Assembly (NCBI GenBank): GCA_013398295.1
Contig: VZSF01006852.1
Coordinates: forward strand, 446,401 to 510,400
Length of the DNA: 64,000 bases
Source of the DNA: Chionis minor
Taxonomy: Eukaryota; Chordata; Aves; Charadriiformes; Chionididae
Reading direction: 5' to 3'
Made by a program: the position numbers and the translations under genes. The notes below the pieces were generated by a model that was given only the letters and a program-made list of their open reading frames with translations, ran no database searches and was not told where the DNA came from. Below are positions 62,558 to 64,000 of this stretch, piece by piece (position 1 is the stretch's first letter; each line of letters opens with the position of its first letter).

Positions 62558-64000
62558 CTGAAAGAGACAAGAATTTATTTAACGTAAGCAGTATTTCTTT
62601 CTCTATGTCTTGTAAAAATCCTAAATAATATGGCTATAAGCTATGGTTCTAGGCTTAGTAGGTTTTGCACTATACACAATTCGGGGATTAAATTCATTAA
62701 CACAACTTGTTTCTGTGAATGAGTCCATAAATCCTTCAATTTACGGCATTTTTCTGAAAAATGTTGTTCTTGAAGAAGAATGTTGAGAAGATGCTTAAAA
62801 ATCCTACATGAATTTGGCCTAGTAGTCTCTGACACATCAGTGGATTAATGAATTTTGGCCCCCCCAAATGCCAGTTTAACAGTGCATTTCATGGATTCCA
62901 GTGTCATAAGGGTTCAAAGGTTTTCCCCTAGCTTTTGTTTTCTTCACCAAAAGGTTCTCTAGTGTCCTCAGCTCCAGGTCTTATATAAAGATTAGTCATT
63001 CACTGAAGGTGAACTGAGCGATTCATGCCACCCTGGTGGATCAGCCTGGAGCAACTTGGTGGGTTAACAGGTGTGGAAGCAATAATAATAGGTTTTCGTT
63101 CCTATTAATTAATGGTAAATGAATTTTCTGTAGGATAATACTGGATCTTGAAATCCCACGTCTTCCTGAACCATTCTTATCTAGGTAAGTGTATCCTTAC
63201 TCACTTTAATTAATCAGCTTTGTATTCTTTGAATCAGATTCAGATTACAATTTAGAATTGTTTCAGTTCTTAGTTACCCAGATGTGTAAAAAACTGTAGA
63301 TGCGTCTGAGCTAGGGTAAATTTGTTTTTAAAGCAGACCCTGTTTATATGCTAGTTGAAGACCAGTTGGGTTTTTTCCTGATTTTACAGCAGTATCACTT
63401 TACAGTGTCTAAAATTCTTTCATAAAGTATACTGGTAGCACTGCAGCCATCATTTTTTATTTCACGAACATTTTCTGTCTTTCAAATACAAATATGATCT
63501 GTATAGATCAAATATGCAAAATACGTTGCATGAAACACGTTCAAATATCTGTAGAGATTTCTAAATAAGAGATAATCTATAAAATTGTAAAAATATGAAT
63601 GTATTACTTCCCGTTGCCCCCCCCAGCAAGGAGTGCACAGTGAGAAATGCTGTTTCTATGGCAACTGTCTGCCAGGGTCGAGTGCTGCAGGCTGAAATCC
63701 TTCTGAGCAGGCAGAGTCGGGGCTTTAATGAGCATTTTGAATCCAGTTTCAGACACTTCTATATTTAGGCATTTATAAATTACGTTTACATTTTACTGTA
63801 TGTTAATTGTAGTTTAGCTGTGAACACTCCTGGGTTGCTCCCCTGGAACATTCCTGGGTCATAACTAGTCTAGCTCTTGGATGCAAAGGAGTTTGGGAAA
63901 GGACCGCGTTGTTTCCTACAGCCAAGTTTGTATTAAATCCAGCAATTTCCAAGTAAGATACAAGATTTGAAGGGATTCTTGGTTCATTAAGTGCAATCTC
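62558..64000 (-). other. NECAB1: NECAB1 last intron (part)
   Basis: 1.4 kb of intronic sequence to the window end. No further NECAB1 exon and no repeat was recognised. A + strand segment at 63134-63184 has exon-like borders. The 64-codon minus frame at 62641-62835 looks like chance. Confidence 0.7.

Noticed and set aside
62641..62835. 64-codon minus-strand frame that could pass for a NECAB1 exon or transposase piece
   Set aside because: No similarity to the recalled NECAB1 C-terminus, no matching splice phase, and no known transposase motif. Probably chance.

Overview
The window is vertebrate nuclear DNA, most likely from a bird. Genes are split by GT-AG introns. The interspersed repeats are almost all CR1 LINE fragments whose 3' ends carry the short ATTCTATGATT-type tail typical of avian CR1. 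Three genes were recognised by reading exons and matching them to proteins recalled from memory (no database was searched). A turtle or crocodilian source is less likely but not excluded.

Layout. (1) 1-21650: PIP4P2 (TMEM55A) on the + strand. Exon 1 lies upstream of the window. Six coding exons from 3383 to 20203 join in phase to 222 residues and are followed by a 1.4 kb 3' UTR. (2) 21650-39290: intergenic DNA holding a 1.8 kb minus-strand CR1, a 304 bp LTR of an old retrovirus-like element, a short CR1 end, and a CR1-free, AT-rich stretch from 29.2 to 39.3 kb. (3) 39290-59375: a CpG island promoter and then C8orf88 on the + strand. Its five coding exons (43219-59140) join in phase to 126 residues with a canonical eIF4E-binding motif. 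The introns carry seven CR1 fragments. (4) 59375-64000: the 3' end of NECAB1 on the - strand, with a 29-base terminal coding exon, its 3' UTR and the start of the last intron.

As recalled, the order and orientation PIP4P2 > C8orf88 > < NECAB1 match human 8q21.3, so this is an ordinary syntenic block and not an operon. The products are unrelated: an endolysosomal phosphoinositide phosphatase family protein, a small eIF4E-binding protein, and a neuronal EF-hand protein.

Most notable points: two inverted CR1 copies 26 kb apart are almost identical over a 1.2 kb core yet clearly diverged at both element ends, which looks like gene conversion, local duplication or an assembly artefact. They bracket the first three C8orf88 coding exons. 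The PIP4P2 CX5R motif reads CX5K here. A short upstream ORF overlaps the C8orf88 start codon.
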